From JAJVID01 sp035714085 (GTDB lineage Bacteria > Acidobacteriota > Blastocatellia > RBC074): 64,000 nucleotides of DNA. The stretch's first letter is position 1, and every line of letters starts with the position of its first letter. The translations under genes and the position numbers were made by a program. Positions 21,862 through 33,757 of this stretch are shown here, piece after piece. Below the pieces are notes generated by a model that was not told the origin of the DNA, searched no databases, and was given only the letters and a program-made list of their open reading frames with translations. The stretch is taken from assembly GCA_035714085.1 (NCBI GenBank), contig DASTMP010000206.1, forward strand, positions 15,246-79,245. The letters run 5' to 3'.

Positions 21862-24585
21862 TCAGTCGTGCCGTAGCGCAACCATCGGGTCAACGCGCGC
21901 CGCGCGCCGCGCGGGGAAATAACCTGCAAGGGCTGCGACAGAAATCATGACCAGCGTGGACACCGTGATTGTTAATGGATCGGTCGGCGTCAACCCAAAC
22001 AACAATCCTTCTGTCAGTCGCGAACTGATGAGCGCCACAGGCAGGCCGATGGCGACGCCAATCAGCGTCAGCAGCAGGGTTTCGCGCAGCGCCAGCCACA
22101 GCACGGCGGTTGATTGCGCGCCCAGGGCCATTCGTACGCCGATTTCGCGAGTGCGGCGCGTGACGGTCTGCGCCATCACTCCGTAAAGTCCCAGACTCGC
22201 CAGCAGAAGCGCGAAAAGGCCGAAGAAGCTGGAAAGCATCGCAATCAGCCGTTCACGGCTGACCGATTCGTCGATCTGCTCAGCAAAGGTTTTGACGTTG
22301 AAAACCGGCAGATTCGGATCGAGGTTGCGAACTTCCTGCCTGATTGCCGCAACAAGCGCGCCCGCGTCGCCCGCCGCGCGCACGCACAGAATCCGCTGTT
22401 CTAGTTGATCGTATTGCGAATAAGGAATGTAAGCCGTTTGTGGCGCAGCTTCTTTCAGGTTTCGGTATTTGGCGTCAGCGACCACGCCGACAATTTCCAG
22501 GTCCTTGTAGTTTTCCAGCGTGATACGTTTGCCGAGCGGATTTTCGGATCCGAAGAAACGCCGCGCCAGGGCGTGATTAACGATGGCCACTTTGGGGGAT
22601 TCCGGCGTGTCCAGCGCGCTGAAATCACGTCCCAGCAACAAAGGCGTACCGAAGGCGCCGAAGAACCCCGGGGCAATCTGGTTGAAGAGCACGGCCATCT
22701 CTTCGCCTGGGCGCGGTTGATAGCCCGGAACCTCGATGCCGAACCGCGAATACGAGCCGCTCATCGGCATATTGCGCGTGAACGTTGTGGTCTTGACGCC
22801 ACGCAAGGCCGCCAACCGCTCGCTCAGCTGGCCGTAAAAATTCCGCAAGCCTTCGATCTTGTAACCGTTCTTCGCCGGATCGAGCGCCATCGTTACAACC
22901 TGGTCCGTGTTGTAGCCGTTATCCACGGTCTTCAAATTCCGCAGGCTGCGCGCAAAAAGCCCGGCGCCGACCAGCAGCACGAGCGATAGCGCGACTTGCA
23001 GAGACGCCAGCAATCGACCCGGTTCCCAGCGGCGACCACCGCCTGGCGCCACAACAGCGTCATTTTTGAGCGCGGGAACCAGATTCGGGCGCGTCGCCTG
23101 CAAGGCGGGCGCAAGGCCAAAGAGCAATGCGGACAGCATCGTGACGCCAAGCGTGAAACCGAGCATTCGCAGGTCAGGTTTGATTTCGAGAGCGCGCCCC
23201 TGTGGCAGAAAGCCCAGCAGTACGCCGGTTCCCCAGCACGCGAACAACAGGCCGAGCGAACCGCCCAACGCGGAAAGCAGAAAGCCTTCGGTCAACAATT
23301 GGCGCGCCAGCCGGAAGCGTCCGGCGCCCAGCGCCAGACGCACGGCAATCTCTTTTTGGCGTGTCGTGGCGCGCGCCAGCAGCAGATTGGCGACGTTCAG
23401 GCAGGCGATCAGCAGCGTTACGACGACCAGGACCATCAGGACGATAAGCGGCTGTGAGAACTCGCGGCTCAGCTTCGATGCGCCAGTTTTAGCGGAATCG
23501 AGATGAATGCGTTGCGCTCTGAAATTCCGGGCATCGAGAGTATCGCTTTTGTTGCGGCGCATGTCCGGCTCGCGCGCAATTTGAAAGATGGTGTCCGTGG
23601 CGGCTTGAGCCTGCTCGACGTTGACGCCGGGTTTGAGCCTCGCCATGACTGAGAGCCACCAGGACCCGCGTTGTTCGAAAATTGACGCGCCGGGGCGGGG
23701 CCGCACCTGGCCATCCATCATCAGCGGAATGCGGATATCAGGCGCGATGCCGACCTCCACGCCGTGAAAGCCCTGCGGCGCGACACCAATGATTGTGAAG
23801 GGATAAGAGTTGAGGCTGAGCGTTTGTCCGACAATCTGCGGATCTGCGCCAAAACGCCGCTGCCAGAAGTTGAAACTGATCACTGCGACAGGACTCCCGC
23901 CCGGCGTCTGATCATCCTCTTCCGTCAACAGACGCCCAAGAAGCGGATTGACGCCCAGCGCTGAAAAGAAATTGCCAGTCACTTCTTCACCCAGCACGCG
24001 CTCCGTCTGGCCGCCGCCGCTCAGACTCATTTGCAAACCGGAGCGGGCAAATATGTCGGAAAAGACCGCATTCTTTTCGCGCATCTCGCGAAAGACCGGA
24101 TAAGAGTAAATGGAAAATATGCGACCGGGCTGGTCGGGATTTTGCGTACCCACGCTCACCAACTGCTCAGGTTGTTTGACCGGCAGCGGTTTGAGCAGCG
24201 TGGCATCGAGCAGGCTGAAGACGCTCGAGTTCGCGCCAATGCCCAGCGCTAGCGAAAACACCGCCACCAGCGCGTAGCCGGGGCTTTTCATCAACATTCG
24301 CACGCCAAAACGCAGGTCTTGAAACATGTCTTCCTCCAATCGTTGACGCTGCAGCCAGAGCGCGTCCCAGAACGCGCCTGAGGAGCGCCACAGCAATTCA
24401 AGTTTGTTACGCCAGTTGAGCCTGTCCCACCGGGCCAACAATTCTTCGCGATATTCCAACTCCGCTTCCCACTCCTGGCGAAAGCGGTCGCGGAAGCGGC
24501 GCGGCACGATCACGCCGATAAAGCGGATCAGCCAAAACCAAAAGCGAAAGCGCATTGTCCGCGTTCTATCAGCCATCGGTCTCAC
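21862..24585 (-). CDS. ADOP-9: type-A prefix orphan permease, 907 aa
   Basis: The GTG at 24585 overlaps the TGA of ADOP-10 (GTGA); an ATG at 24576 is the alternative. The prefix includes FWFWLIRFIGVIVPRRFRD. TM1 has LGIGANSSVFSLLDATLLKPLPV, unlike the VVNAVLLR seen in most neighbours. The first periplasmic domain has the segments YSYPVFREMREKNAVFSD and GSWWLSVMARLKPGVN. The helix after it carries ACLNVANLLLARATTRQKE (about 392), with Leu for the usual Ala. FtsX2 ends in RAARVDPMVALRHD. The internal ATG at 24327 (Met87) is preceded by TTGGAGGAAGAC. Role and substrate are unknown beyond membership in the MacB/FtsX superfamily. Confidence 0.94.
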   Translation of the reverse strand: MRPMADRTRTMRFRFWFWLIRFIGVIVPRRFRDRFRQEWEAELEYREELLARWDRLNWRNKLELLWRSSGAFWDALWLQRQRLEEDMFQDLRFGVRMLMKSPGYALVAVFSLALGIGANSSVFSLLDATLLKPLPVKQPEQLVSVGTQNPDQPGRIFSIYSYPVFREMREKNAVFSDIFARSGLQMSLSGGGQTERVLGEEVTGNFFSALGVNPLLGRLLTEEDDQTPGGSPVAVISFNFWQRRFGADPQIVGQTLSLNSYPFTIIGVAPQGFHGVEVGIAPDIRIPLMMDGQVRPRPGASIFEQRGSWWLSVMARLKPGVNVEQAQAATDTIFQIAREPDMRRNKSDTLDARNFRAQRIHLDSAKTGASKLSREFSQPLIVLMVLVVVTLLIACLNVANLLLARATTRQKEIAVRLALGAGRFRLARQLLTEGFLLSALGGSLGLLFACWGTGVLLGFLPQGRALEIKPDLRMLGFTLGVTMLSALLFGLAPALQATRPNLVPALKNDAVVAPGGGRRWEPGRLLASLQVALSLVLLVGAGLFARSLRNLKTVDNGYNTDQVVTMALDPAKNGYKIEGLRNFYGQLSERLAALRGVKTTTFTRNMPMSGSYSRFGIEVPGYQPRPGEEMAVLFNQIAPGFFGAFGTPLLLGRDFSALDTPESPKVAIVNHALARRFFGSENPLGKRITLENYKDLEIVGVVADAKYRNLKEAAPQTAYIPYSQYDQLEQRILCVRAAGDAGALVAAIRQEVRNLDPNLPVFNVKTFAEQIDESVSRERLIAMLSSFFGLFALLLASLGLYGVMAQTVTRRTREIGVRMALGAQSTAVLWLALRETLLLTLIGVAIGLPVALISSRLTEGLLFGLTPTDPLTITVSTLVMISVAALAGYFPARRAARVDPMVALRHD

Positions 24586-27245
24586 TCGTGACGAAGCGCG
24601 ACCAGCGGATCAACCTTCATCGCTCGCCGCGCCGGAATCCAACAGGCCAGCAACGCTATGGCCGTCAACAACGAAGCCACGACGACGAAGGCGCGCGGAT
24701 CATGCGGCGCCACCCCGTAAAGATAACTGGATAAGAAGCTGGTCAAAGCCGCGGCCGAAGCCAGACCAAGAATGATTCCGCAGAGCGTGAGGCTGAGCCC
24801 TTCGCGCAAGATCAAGCTCGCCACGGCCGCGGCAGGCGCGCCCAGAGCCCTGCGGATGCCGATTTCGCGTATCCGCCCATTGACCGCCATCGCCAGTACG
24901 CCGTAAAGACCGATGGCGCTCAGCAGGAGCGCCAGGGCGCCCGCATAACCCAACACACCCATCGCCATCCTGACCGGGGCGAAGAAATTCTGCGTCATCT
25001 CGGTCACAGTTAACGCTTCACTGATAGCGACATTCGGGTCTACCGAGAGAATCTCGCGCCGCAACAGTGGGAGCATTGCGCGCGGGTCGCCCTGCGAACG
25101 AACCAGCATCCGATTGCCGCCGGACCCGGGCCGAAAGATGAAGGCTTCGGCCGGCTCGCCGCTACGGCGGAAATTGTTATAACGAGCGACGCCGACCACT
25201 TCGCAGGGCTTATCATCGACGATGACTGTCCGCCCGACCGCTTCCTGCTTCGGCCACAACTGCTCGGCCAGCTTTTCGTTCACGATGACGGCGCGCCGGC
25301 CTTCCTGAAGGTCCTGGTATGTAAAGCTGCGACCGCGCAGCAACGGGACGCGCAGCGTTTCAAAGAAACCCGGCGAGACTCCATTTTGCTTCACCTGACG
25401 CGCGTCTTGTTCATTCGCAAACTGCTCGCCGGGCAACGCCACCGCAACGGGGCCGCCCCAATCGCGCAGCGGCGGGTAACCGACGAAGGCGACCGATTCC
25501 ACGCCCGCCAGAGATTCGAGGCGCTGCTGAACGTTGCGAAAGTAGGCATTCGATTGACTCCGGTCGTAGCCGCTGAGATGAGGTTTCATGCGGATGAAGG
25601 CGAGGTTGCGAGCGTCAAAGCCGGAATCCCAGGTGAGGTGACGCAGACTTTGAATCATCAACGCCGCGCCGATGAGCAAGACCACCGATAACGCGACCTG
25701 GGCGATCAGAAACGCCGCCCGCAAGCGCGAACGCCGATAACCAAACGCCGAAGAGTCATCTTTCAGCGCAGGTATCAATGATGGACGCGACGCTTGCAGG
25801 GCCGGAACTAGGCCGAAGATCAGTCCGGCGCCCGCGGCTAACAAAAAGCTAAAGAGAAAAACCTCTCCGTCAAAGCGGAGCTCGTAAGACGGCCTGACGC
25901 CTTCAACTTCGGTGAAATAGATATTGCCAAACAGTCCGCTCGACCAGTAAGCAAGCGCCCACCCAACCGCCCCGCCCAGCAACGCCAGCAGCGCGCTCTC
26001 GGTCAGTAACTGCCGGATCAAGCGACCACGCCCCGAACCGAGCGCTGAGCGGATGGCCATCTCTTTTTGCCGCGCCACGCCGCGCGCCAATAACAACCCG
26101 GCCAGGTTGGCGCAGGCGATCAACAATAGGCAGGTCACTGTCGCGACCAGCACGCGCGGCAATTCCGCTTGCTCTGACCGAAAAATAGGATGAACGCCTT
26201 TGAGCGCATAGAGAAAAACGCCCGAGCCTTTGTTGGTTTGGGGATAGCTTGTCTCCAACTGGCGCGCCAACAGACTCATTTCGGCTTGCGCTTGCTCGCG
26301 CGTCACGCCCGCTTTCAAACGCCCAATCAGTTCAAAATCCGCGCTGTCGCGGCTGAGAATGTCCGCGTCGCGATGGGCCATCATAGTCGGTATCCAGACG
26401 TCATCCGCGGCGCCCACCCACGCGCCGTGAAACCCGGCGGGCGCGACGCCCACGACGGTGAAGACTGCCCCATTCAATTTCAAAGGCTGCCCGACACAGT
26501 TGGCGCCGCCGTTGAAGCGCCGGCGCCAGAAGCTGTGGCTCAGCACTACCACAGGGTTCCGGCCGGGAACGCGGTCCTCATCAGGAAGAAAGAAACGACC
26601 TAGTAAGGGATTTACGCCGAGCACGGAGAAGTAATTGTCCGAGACCACGTGCGCCTGTATCTCGACCGCCAAATCTCCATCCGCCAAATGCGCGCCGTGG
26701 TGGCTGGCCAGTCCCGCAAACACTGTATTGTTGTCGCGGTAATAAAGATAATCAGGATATCGAATGTCCTCCGGATCGGGCCGCTGTTTCGAGGCTTCAA
26801 GCTCAGAAATCCCCATGAGTCGGTCGGGAGCAAGTAGGCCCGGCGGCGGACTGAAGAACAAAGCCTCGACCAGGCTGAAGACAATGGTATTTGCTCCGAT
26901 CCCCAGTGCGAGCGAGAGCACAGCCACCGCTGTGAATACTTTGCTTTTGAGCAGCATTCGCACGCCAAAACGCAGGTCTTGAATCATTTCGTCCTCCCAT
27001 CGTTGGCGCTGCAGCCAGAGCGCGTCCCAGAACGCGCCAAGGCTCCGCCATAACAATTCAAGCTTGTAGCGCCAATCGAGCTTGTCCCATCTGGCAAGCA
27101 GTTCTTCGCGGTATTCCAACTCGGCTTCCCATTCCCGCCGGAAGCGGGCGCGGAAGCGCTGTGGCACGATCATCCCGATAAAGCGGATCAGCCATCGCCA
27201 GAATCGAAATCGTGTTGTATTCGTCACATCAGCCATCAACTTCAC
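24582..27245 (-). CDS. ADOP-10: type-A prefix orphan permease, 887 aa, first gene of the seven-gene operon
   Basis: It starts at GTG 27245 or ATG 27236; the MKLM/MRPM/MKPM pattern shared with ADOP-4, -6 and -9 favours the upstream codon. The prefix reads FWRWLIRFIGMIVPQRF. It is one of the most divergent members. TM1 ends in FSLVEALFFSPPPGLLAPDR, the coupling region reads ACANLAGLLLARGVARQKEMAIRSALGSG (about 375), and FtsX2 has RIREIGIRRALGA, with Arg for Met. The internal ATG at 26987 (Met87) has GGGAGG upstream. A weak -10-like TATAGA lies about 10-15 nt ahead of the start (27255-27260, minus strand). The operon ADOP-10 to ADOP-4 probably begins here, after the hairpin-rich gap. Confidence 0.93.
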   Translation of the reverse strand: MKLMADVTNTTRFRFWRWLIRFIGMIVPQRFRARFRREWEAELEYREELLARWDKLDWRYKLELLWRSLGAFWDALWLQRQRWEDEMIQDLRFGVRMLLKSKVFTAVAVLSLALGIGANTIVFSLVEALFFSPPPGLLAPDRLMGISELEASKQRPDPEDIRYPDYLYYRDNNTVFAGLASHHGAHLADGDLAVEIQAHVVSDNYFSVLGVNPLLGRFFLPDEDRVPGRNPVVVLSHSFWRRRFNGGANCVGQPLKLNGAVFTVVGVAPAGFHGAWVGAADDVWIPTMMAHRDADILSRDSADFELIGRLKAGVTREQAQAEMSLLARQLETSYPQTNKGSGVFLYALKGVHPIFRSEQAELPRVLVATVTCLLLIACANLAGLLLARGVARQKEMAIRSALGSGRGRLIRQLLTESALLALLGGAVGWALAYWSSGLFGNIYFTEVEGVRPSYELRFDGEVFLFSFLLAAGAGLIFGLVPALQASRPSLIPALKDDSSAFGYRRSRLRAAFLIAQVALSVVLLIGAALMIQSLRHLTWDSGFDARNLAFIRMKPHLSGYDRSQSNAYFRNVQQRLESLAGVESVAFVGYPPLRDWGGPVAVALPGEQFANEQDARQVKQNGVSPGFFETLRVPLLRGRSFTYQDLQEGRRAVIVNEKLAEQLWPKQEAVGRTVIVDDKPCEVVGVARYNNFRRSGEPAEAFIFRPGSGGNRMLVRSQGDPRAMLPLLRREILSVDPNVAISEALTVTEMTQNFFAPVRMAMGVLGYAGALALLLSAIGLYGVLAMAVNGRIREIGIRRALGAPAAAVASLILREGLSLTLCGIILGLASAAALTSFLSSYLYGVAPHDPRAFVVVASLLTAIALLACWIPARRAMKVDPLVALRHE

Positions 27246-27548
27246 TTATCGGCATCTATACAAATCTTTGAGAAATAGTCTTCGCGGCTTTGCCGCCCGA
27301 TGTGAGGAAGGGGCTTTGCCCTTCCGTTACTGCGCTATTTCTCTTCGGGGCTGTGCCCCCGCGTTTTGGAATCGAGTAGCAATGCGGAGCCGCCAGACTT
27401 AGATAATTTTTCGCAGCGTCAAACCATCGGGGCGTAGCCCCAAATAGACAATCCCACGGCTTCCGGAAGTGCGGAGCCACTTCCGCATATCAGGCGGCAA
27501 AGCCGACTGAAAAACTGCGTTCAAAATTCGCGTAGACGCCAATGCGCC
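27246..27548. repeat. 303-base spacer with a cluster of mini-hairpins
   Basis: No gene is seen. At least six short GC-rich inverted repeats with 3-5-nt loops lie in a row: GCGGCTTTGCCGC (near 27284), AAGGGGCTTTGCCCTT (near 27309), CGGGGCTGTGCCCCG (near 27347), GGGGCGTAGCCCC (near 27430), GGAAGTGCGGAGCCACTTCC (near 27464) and CGGCAAAGCCG (near 27494). They are similar in form but not in sequence. The spacer separates ADOP-11 from ADOP-10 and may hold the promoter of ADOP-10. Between co-directional genes such a cluster could reduce read-through or stabilise mRNA ends. Confidence 0.7.
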
Positions 27549-30308
<2,760 letters not shown>

Positions 30309-30341
30309 CTGTCCCTCAAGTAAGGCGCGACCAGGGCGTGA

Positions 30342-33047
30342 TCACTCGCGTCGCAAGACCACCATCGGCTCAACGCGCGCCGCTTTTCGCGCGGGAAAGT
30401 AGGCCGCCAGCGCGGCGACGGCGCACATCGAGAAAGTCGCCAGCAAGATCGTCAGCGGATCGGTCGCCGTCAGCCCGAAAAGCTGGCTCGCCACCAGGCG
30501 TGTCGCGCCCACGGCCACTGCCAGTCCAAATGCGACGCCGCCCAATACCGGCCACAGCGCTTCCGACAATACATGCCGGATGATGTCTCCGCGACGCGCG
30601 CCCAGCGCCATGCGAATGCCCATTTCATTGGCGCGCTGGGACACGGTGTACGACATAATTCCGTAAACGCCGAGGCAGGCCAGCAGTAATCCCAACAAGC
30701 CGAAGAGTCCCGTGAGCCTCGCGATCAAGCGCTGTAGCAGCAGAGAATGGTCCACCAGATCGAGCAGCGGGCGGGACTCGACCGAAAGATTTTGGTCAAG
30801 CTCCTGCACGATTTGCTGGAGATGCGCGGCGAAGGTCGCGGCGTCGCCCGCAGGGCGGGCTTCGAAGAATCTGATCGTGGAATCGCCCGCTTGGAATTGC
30901 TCCAATGGGATATAGAGCATGGGCGGGGCGTCTGCCAGCACGCTGTCGTATTTAGCGTCTTTGACAACTCCCACTACCTCCAGCGGCGTCTCTCCTTCGC
31001 GCAGGTATTGGCCGAGCGGGTTGCGCTCAGGGAACAGGCGATGCGCCAGCGTCTCATTGATGATCGCGACTCTGACGGAATGCTGATGATCCTGCGCACC
31101 GAAATCACGCCCGAGCAGCAAGGGCGTTCCGAGCGTCGAGAAGAACCCCGGGCCGGCGGCGACCACTACGTCATGATCGCGTTCTCTCAGCCCCTTGCGG
31201 GGGGGCCTGCCATCAACCGTCACATCCGTGTAGATATTGTAGTGACTGAATAAGCCGGGCAGCGATTCGCTCGCAGAGAGAGCTTCGGGATAGGCCGCGA
31301 GCTTTTCCCGCGTCGCGCTCCAAACACGCTCGCGCTGCGCGTCGGTATAGTTGGGCGGCGTCGTGACGCGCGCCTGCGCGACCTGCGGATTGAAGCCAAG
31401 CTCCACGCTGGCGAGTTTCTGAAAGCTCCGCACGAATAAACCCGCCGTGATCAGCAGGACCAATGAGGCCGCCAGTTGCGCCGCCACCAGAGCCCGGTTC
31501 ATTCTGCGCCGATGGCGATTGCCGCTCATTTGACCGATATTTTCTTTCAGCCCGACAATCAGATCAGGTCGAGTCGCCTTCAACGCCGGCGCCAGCCCGA
31601 ACAAAATCCCGGCCAGCATCGAGATCGATACCGTAAAGCACAGAATTTTCAGATCGAGCCGGAATAGCAGCGGCGTCGGTAGTGGGCCTAGCGCCAGCCC
31701 TTTGAACGTCAGCGCCATTAGCAGATCGCTGCCCCACTTGCCCAGGAAAATCCCCGCCGCGCCGCTTAGAAGGGCGAGTAGCATGCTTTCCGTGAGCAGT
31801 TGCCTGACGAGTCGTAGACGAGTGGCCCCAAGGGCGAGACGCGTCGTGATCTCCCGCTGCCGCGCCGAGGCTTTGGCCAGAAGTAGATTGGCCAGGTTGG
31901 CGCAAGCAATCGACAGCACCAGGGCGACGATCGCCAGCAACATCAGCAAAGGTTGTGATAAGACCCGGCGCATCCCGGAAACAGGCCTCCCGCCCGGCGT
32001 CAAGCCGATCCGCTGCGCGAGCGCCTCCGGCGTCGCATTAACCGAGCGCAAATACTGATGAAAGATAAGGTCGGCGTCGGCGGTCGCCGCTGTCAAAGAA
32101 ACGCCCGGTTTCAGCCGCGCCATCACCATCAGCCAGTTGCGGCCTGTTTCATTCAGCTCAGACTGGCCATCGAGCAGCGGCTGCGCGCCCACCGGCAGCC
32201 AGACATCAACCGTGTAATCGAGTGATACGCCGAAAAAACCAGGCGGGGCAACACCGATGATCGTGAACGCGTTTCCATTGATCGTGACGCTCTTACCTAC
32301 GGCGGCGGGGTCGCGCGCGAACTTCCGCCGCCAAAAGCTGTCACTGATGACCGCCCTTTGTTCTTCATCGGACGCGGCGCCGGACGTGCGATCAGTGGCC
32401 GACGCCAAGGTCTGTCCGAGCCCGGCTTTGACGCCGAGCGCGGAAAAATACTGCCCCGTGACAATCTGGACTAAAGCGGCTTCCTCGCGGCCGCCGATAT
32501 TTACCTTGGTCTGTCGATAGGCGAACCCGAAGACATTGGCGAAAACCTGATTGCGCTCCCGGAATTGCTCGAACTGCGGATAGGTGAAACTTTCTCCGCC
32601 TCCCTGCGGATTGAGACGGCTGAACAGCGCCAACTGCCCCGGTCGCTCGACGGGCAGAGTTCGCAACATGGCCGCGTCAATCACGCTGAAAATAGCGGTG
32701 TTCGCGCCAATGCCGAGCGCCAACGACAGCGCCGCCACTGCGGTGAAGCCTTTGCTCTTGAGCAGCATTCGCGCGCCGTAACGCAAGTCTTGAAACATTT
32801 CATCCTCCAATCTTCGCGGTTGTAGCAGCAGCGCGTCCCGGAACGCGCCTGAGGAGCGCCGCAGCAGTTCGAGTCTGGCGCGCCAATCGAGCCTGTCCCA
32901 TCTGACCAACAGCGCCTCACGATATTCCAGTTCAGCTTCCCACTCCTGACGAAAGCGAGCGCGGAAGCGGCCGGGCACGATCACGCCGATCAAAGCGATC
33001 AATCGCCGCGACAAAGTTGTGAAACGTTGTTTGTCGTGATCGAGCAT
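30342..33047 (-). CDS. ADOP-12: type-A prefix orphan permease, 901 aa
   Basis: The ATG at 33047 is chosen; a TTG at 33062 would add five residues, and neither has a clear ribosome-binding site. The prefix (LIALIGVIVPGRF, EWEAEL, LDWRARLELLRRSSGAF) is followed by TM1 LGIGANTAIFSVIDAAMLRTLPV. The first periplasmic domain has a short Gly/Ser/Asp/Glu-rich insert (RTSGAASDEEQRAV). The coupling region reads ACANLANLLLAKASARQREITTRLALGA (about 380). FtsX2 has RANEMGIRMALGARRGDIIRH. The internal ATG at 32798 (Met84) has TTGGAGGATGAA upstream. The PadR gene lies about 127 nt upstream on the same strand; the space between holds short imperfect repeats of CAAAGGTTCAAAG type. It is probably part of the PadR-controlled unit. 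Confidence 0.93.
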   Translation of the reverse strand: MLDHDKQRFTTLSRRLIALIGVIVPGRFRARFRQEWEAELEYREALLVRWDRLDWRARLELLRRSSGAFRDALLLQPRRLEDEMFQDLRYGARMLLKSKGFTAVAALSLALGIGANTAIFSVIDAAMLRTLPVERPGQLALFSRLNPQGGGESFTYPQFEQFRERNQVFANVFGFAYRQTKVNIGGREEAALVQIVTGQYFSALGVKAGLGQTLASATDRTSGAASDEEQRAVISDSFWRRKFARDPAAVGKSVTINGNAFTIIGVAPPGFFGVSLDYTVDVWLPVGAQPLLDGQSELNETGRNWLMVMARLKPGVSLTAATADADLIFHQYLRSVNATPEALAQRIGLTPGGRPVSGMRRVLSQPLLMLLAIVALVLSIACANLANLLLAKASARQREITTRLALGATRLRLVRQLLTESMLLALLSGAAGIFLGKWGSDLLMALTFKGLALGPLPTPLLFRLDLKILCFTVSISMLAGILFGLAPALKATRPDLIVGLKENIGQMSGNRHRRRMNRALVAAQLAASLVLLITAGLFVRSFQKLASVELGFNPQVAQARVTTPPNYTDAQRERVWSATREKLAAYPEALSASESLPGLFSHYNIYTDVTVDGRPPRKGLRERDHDVVVAAGPGFFSTLGTPLLLGRDFGAQDHQHSVRVAIINETLAHRLFPERNPLGQYLREGETPLEVVGVVKDAKYDSVLADAPPMLYIPLEQFQAGDSTIRFFEARPAGDAATFAAHLQQIVQELDQNLSVESRPLLDLVDHSLLLQRLIARLTGLFGLLGLLLACLGVYGIMSYTVSQRANEMGIRMALGARRGDIIRHVLSEALWPVLGGVAFGLAVAVGATRLVASQLFGLTATDPLTILLATFSMCAVAALAAYFPARKAARVEPMVVLRRE

Positions 33048-33174
33048 GTACGGATGAATCAAAATTCAGCGCAAAGGTTCAAGGCGACAAAGGTTCAAAG
33101 ACGTCTTGGCGGTTCTTTCCAGCCAATCTTTACCCTTTGATCCTTTGACCCTTTGTGTTTCCCATACGTTGAAT

Positions 33175-33501
33175 CTAAGCGTCTGACGGCTTCGGCTTCT
33201 TCGCGCCGACAAAGAAGGTCTCCAGCGCGCGATAGCGTTTGAGCGCCTCGGCCAGCGCGTCGCGCCCTTCTTTCGTCAATTCGTAATAACGGCGCGGCGA
33301 ACGCTGCTCGCGCTCCGCGACGTCGTCCGCCTCCCAGCGCGAGTCGCATAACCCGACCTCCTCGAATCTGCGCAAGGCCGGGTATACGGTGCCGCTCGGT
33401 AATCCGGTGACGTCAATGATGTCGAAGCCGTATTGATAGCCGTTGGCCAACGCCTGCAGGATGATTGCCGTCGTGTAACTAAGCTTGATCCCGTAGTCCA
33501 C
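33175..33501 (-). CDS. PadR-family transcriptional regulator 1, 108 aa
   Basis: This is a small winged-helix repressor-type protein. Residues 8-45 (TAIILQALANGYQYGFDII) fit the first PadR helices. SGTVYPALRRFEEVGL (about 36-51) is the typical recognition helix, and SPRRYYELTKEGRDAL (about 68-83) is the wing and following helix. A short basic C-terminal end follows, giving the small PadR-s2 size. The start is GTG, with GGGGG about 7 nt upstream. PadR proteins usually repress a neighbouring transporter gene and sometimes their own until a ligand or envelope stress relieves them. The gene is co-directional with ADOP-12 and -11, and its own promoter lies in a long inverted repeat, so autoregulation is likely. 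Confidence 0.9.
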   Translation of the reverse strand: MDYGIKLSYTTAIILQALANGYQYGFDIIDVTGLPSGTVYPALRRFEEVGLCDSRWEADDVAEREQRSPRRYYELTKEGRDALAEALKRYRALETFFVGAKKPKPSDA

Positions 33502-33512
33502 AGCTCAACCCC

Positions 33513-33567
33513 CTATGTAGTGATCTATTGCTAGGCCGTAGATTACTACATAGCAAGATATGGTCAA
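33513..33567 (-). promoter_or_regulatory. PadR1 promoter inside a 14-bp inverted-repeat operator
   Basis: On the minus strand a -35 TTGACC (33562-33567), a 17-nt spacer and a -10 AATCTA (33539-33544) stand about 38 nt before the GTG. Arms at 33513-33526 (CTATGTAGTGATCT) and 33540-33553 pair at 13 of 14 positions with 13 nt between them, so the repeat covers the -10 and the likely transcription start. The ATGTAGT...ACTACAT core is of the ATGT-N-ACAT kind known for PadR operators. Repression of padR1 by its own product is inferred. Confidence 0.75.
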
Positions 33568-33757
33568 GAAAAATCGGGCAATGGAGAGAAAAGAAAGGTA
33601 GGAAAATTTGGAGGAGACGCCGCAGGCATACATGTGTCTGGCGGAACTTTGTAAAGAATCCAAAACATGATCGGCTTTAATCCGGCGGCGGCTCCGCCTC
33701 CTCGGCGCTCAGGAGAGCCAGCGCCGCCAGGTCTTTGTCCTGGTATCCGCGAGCTTC

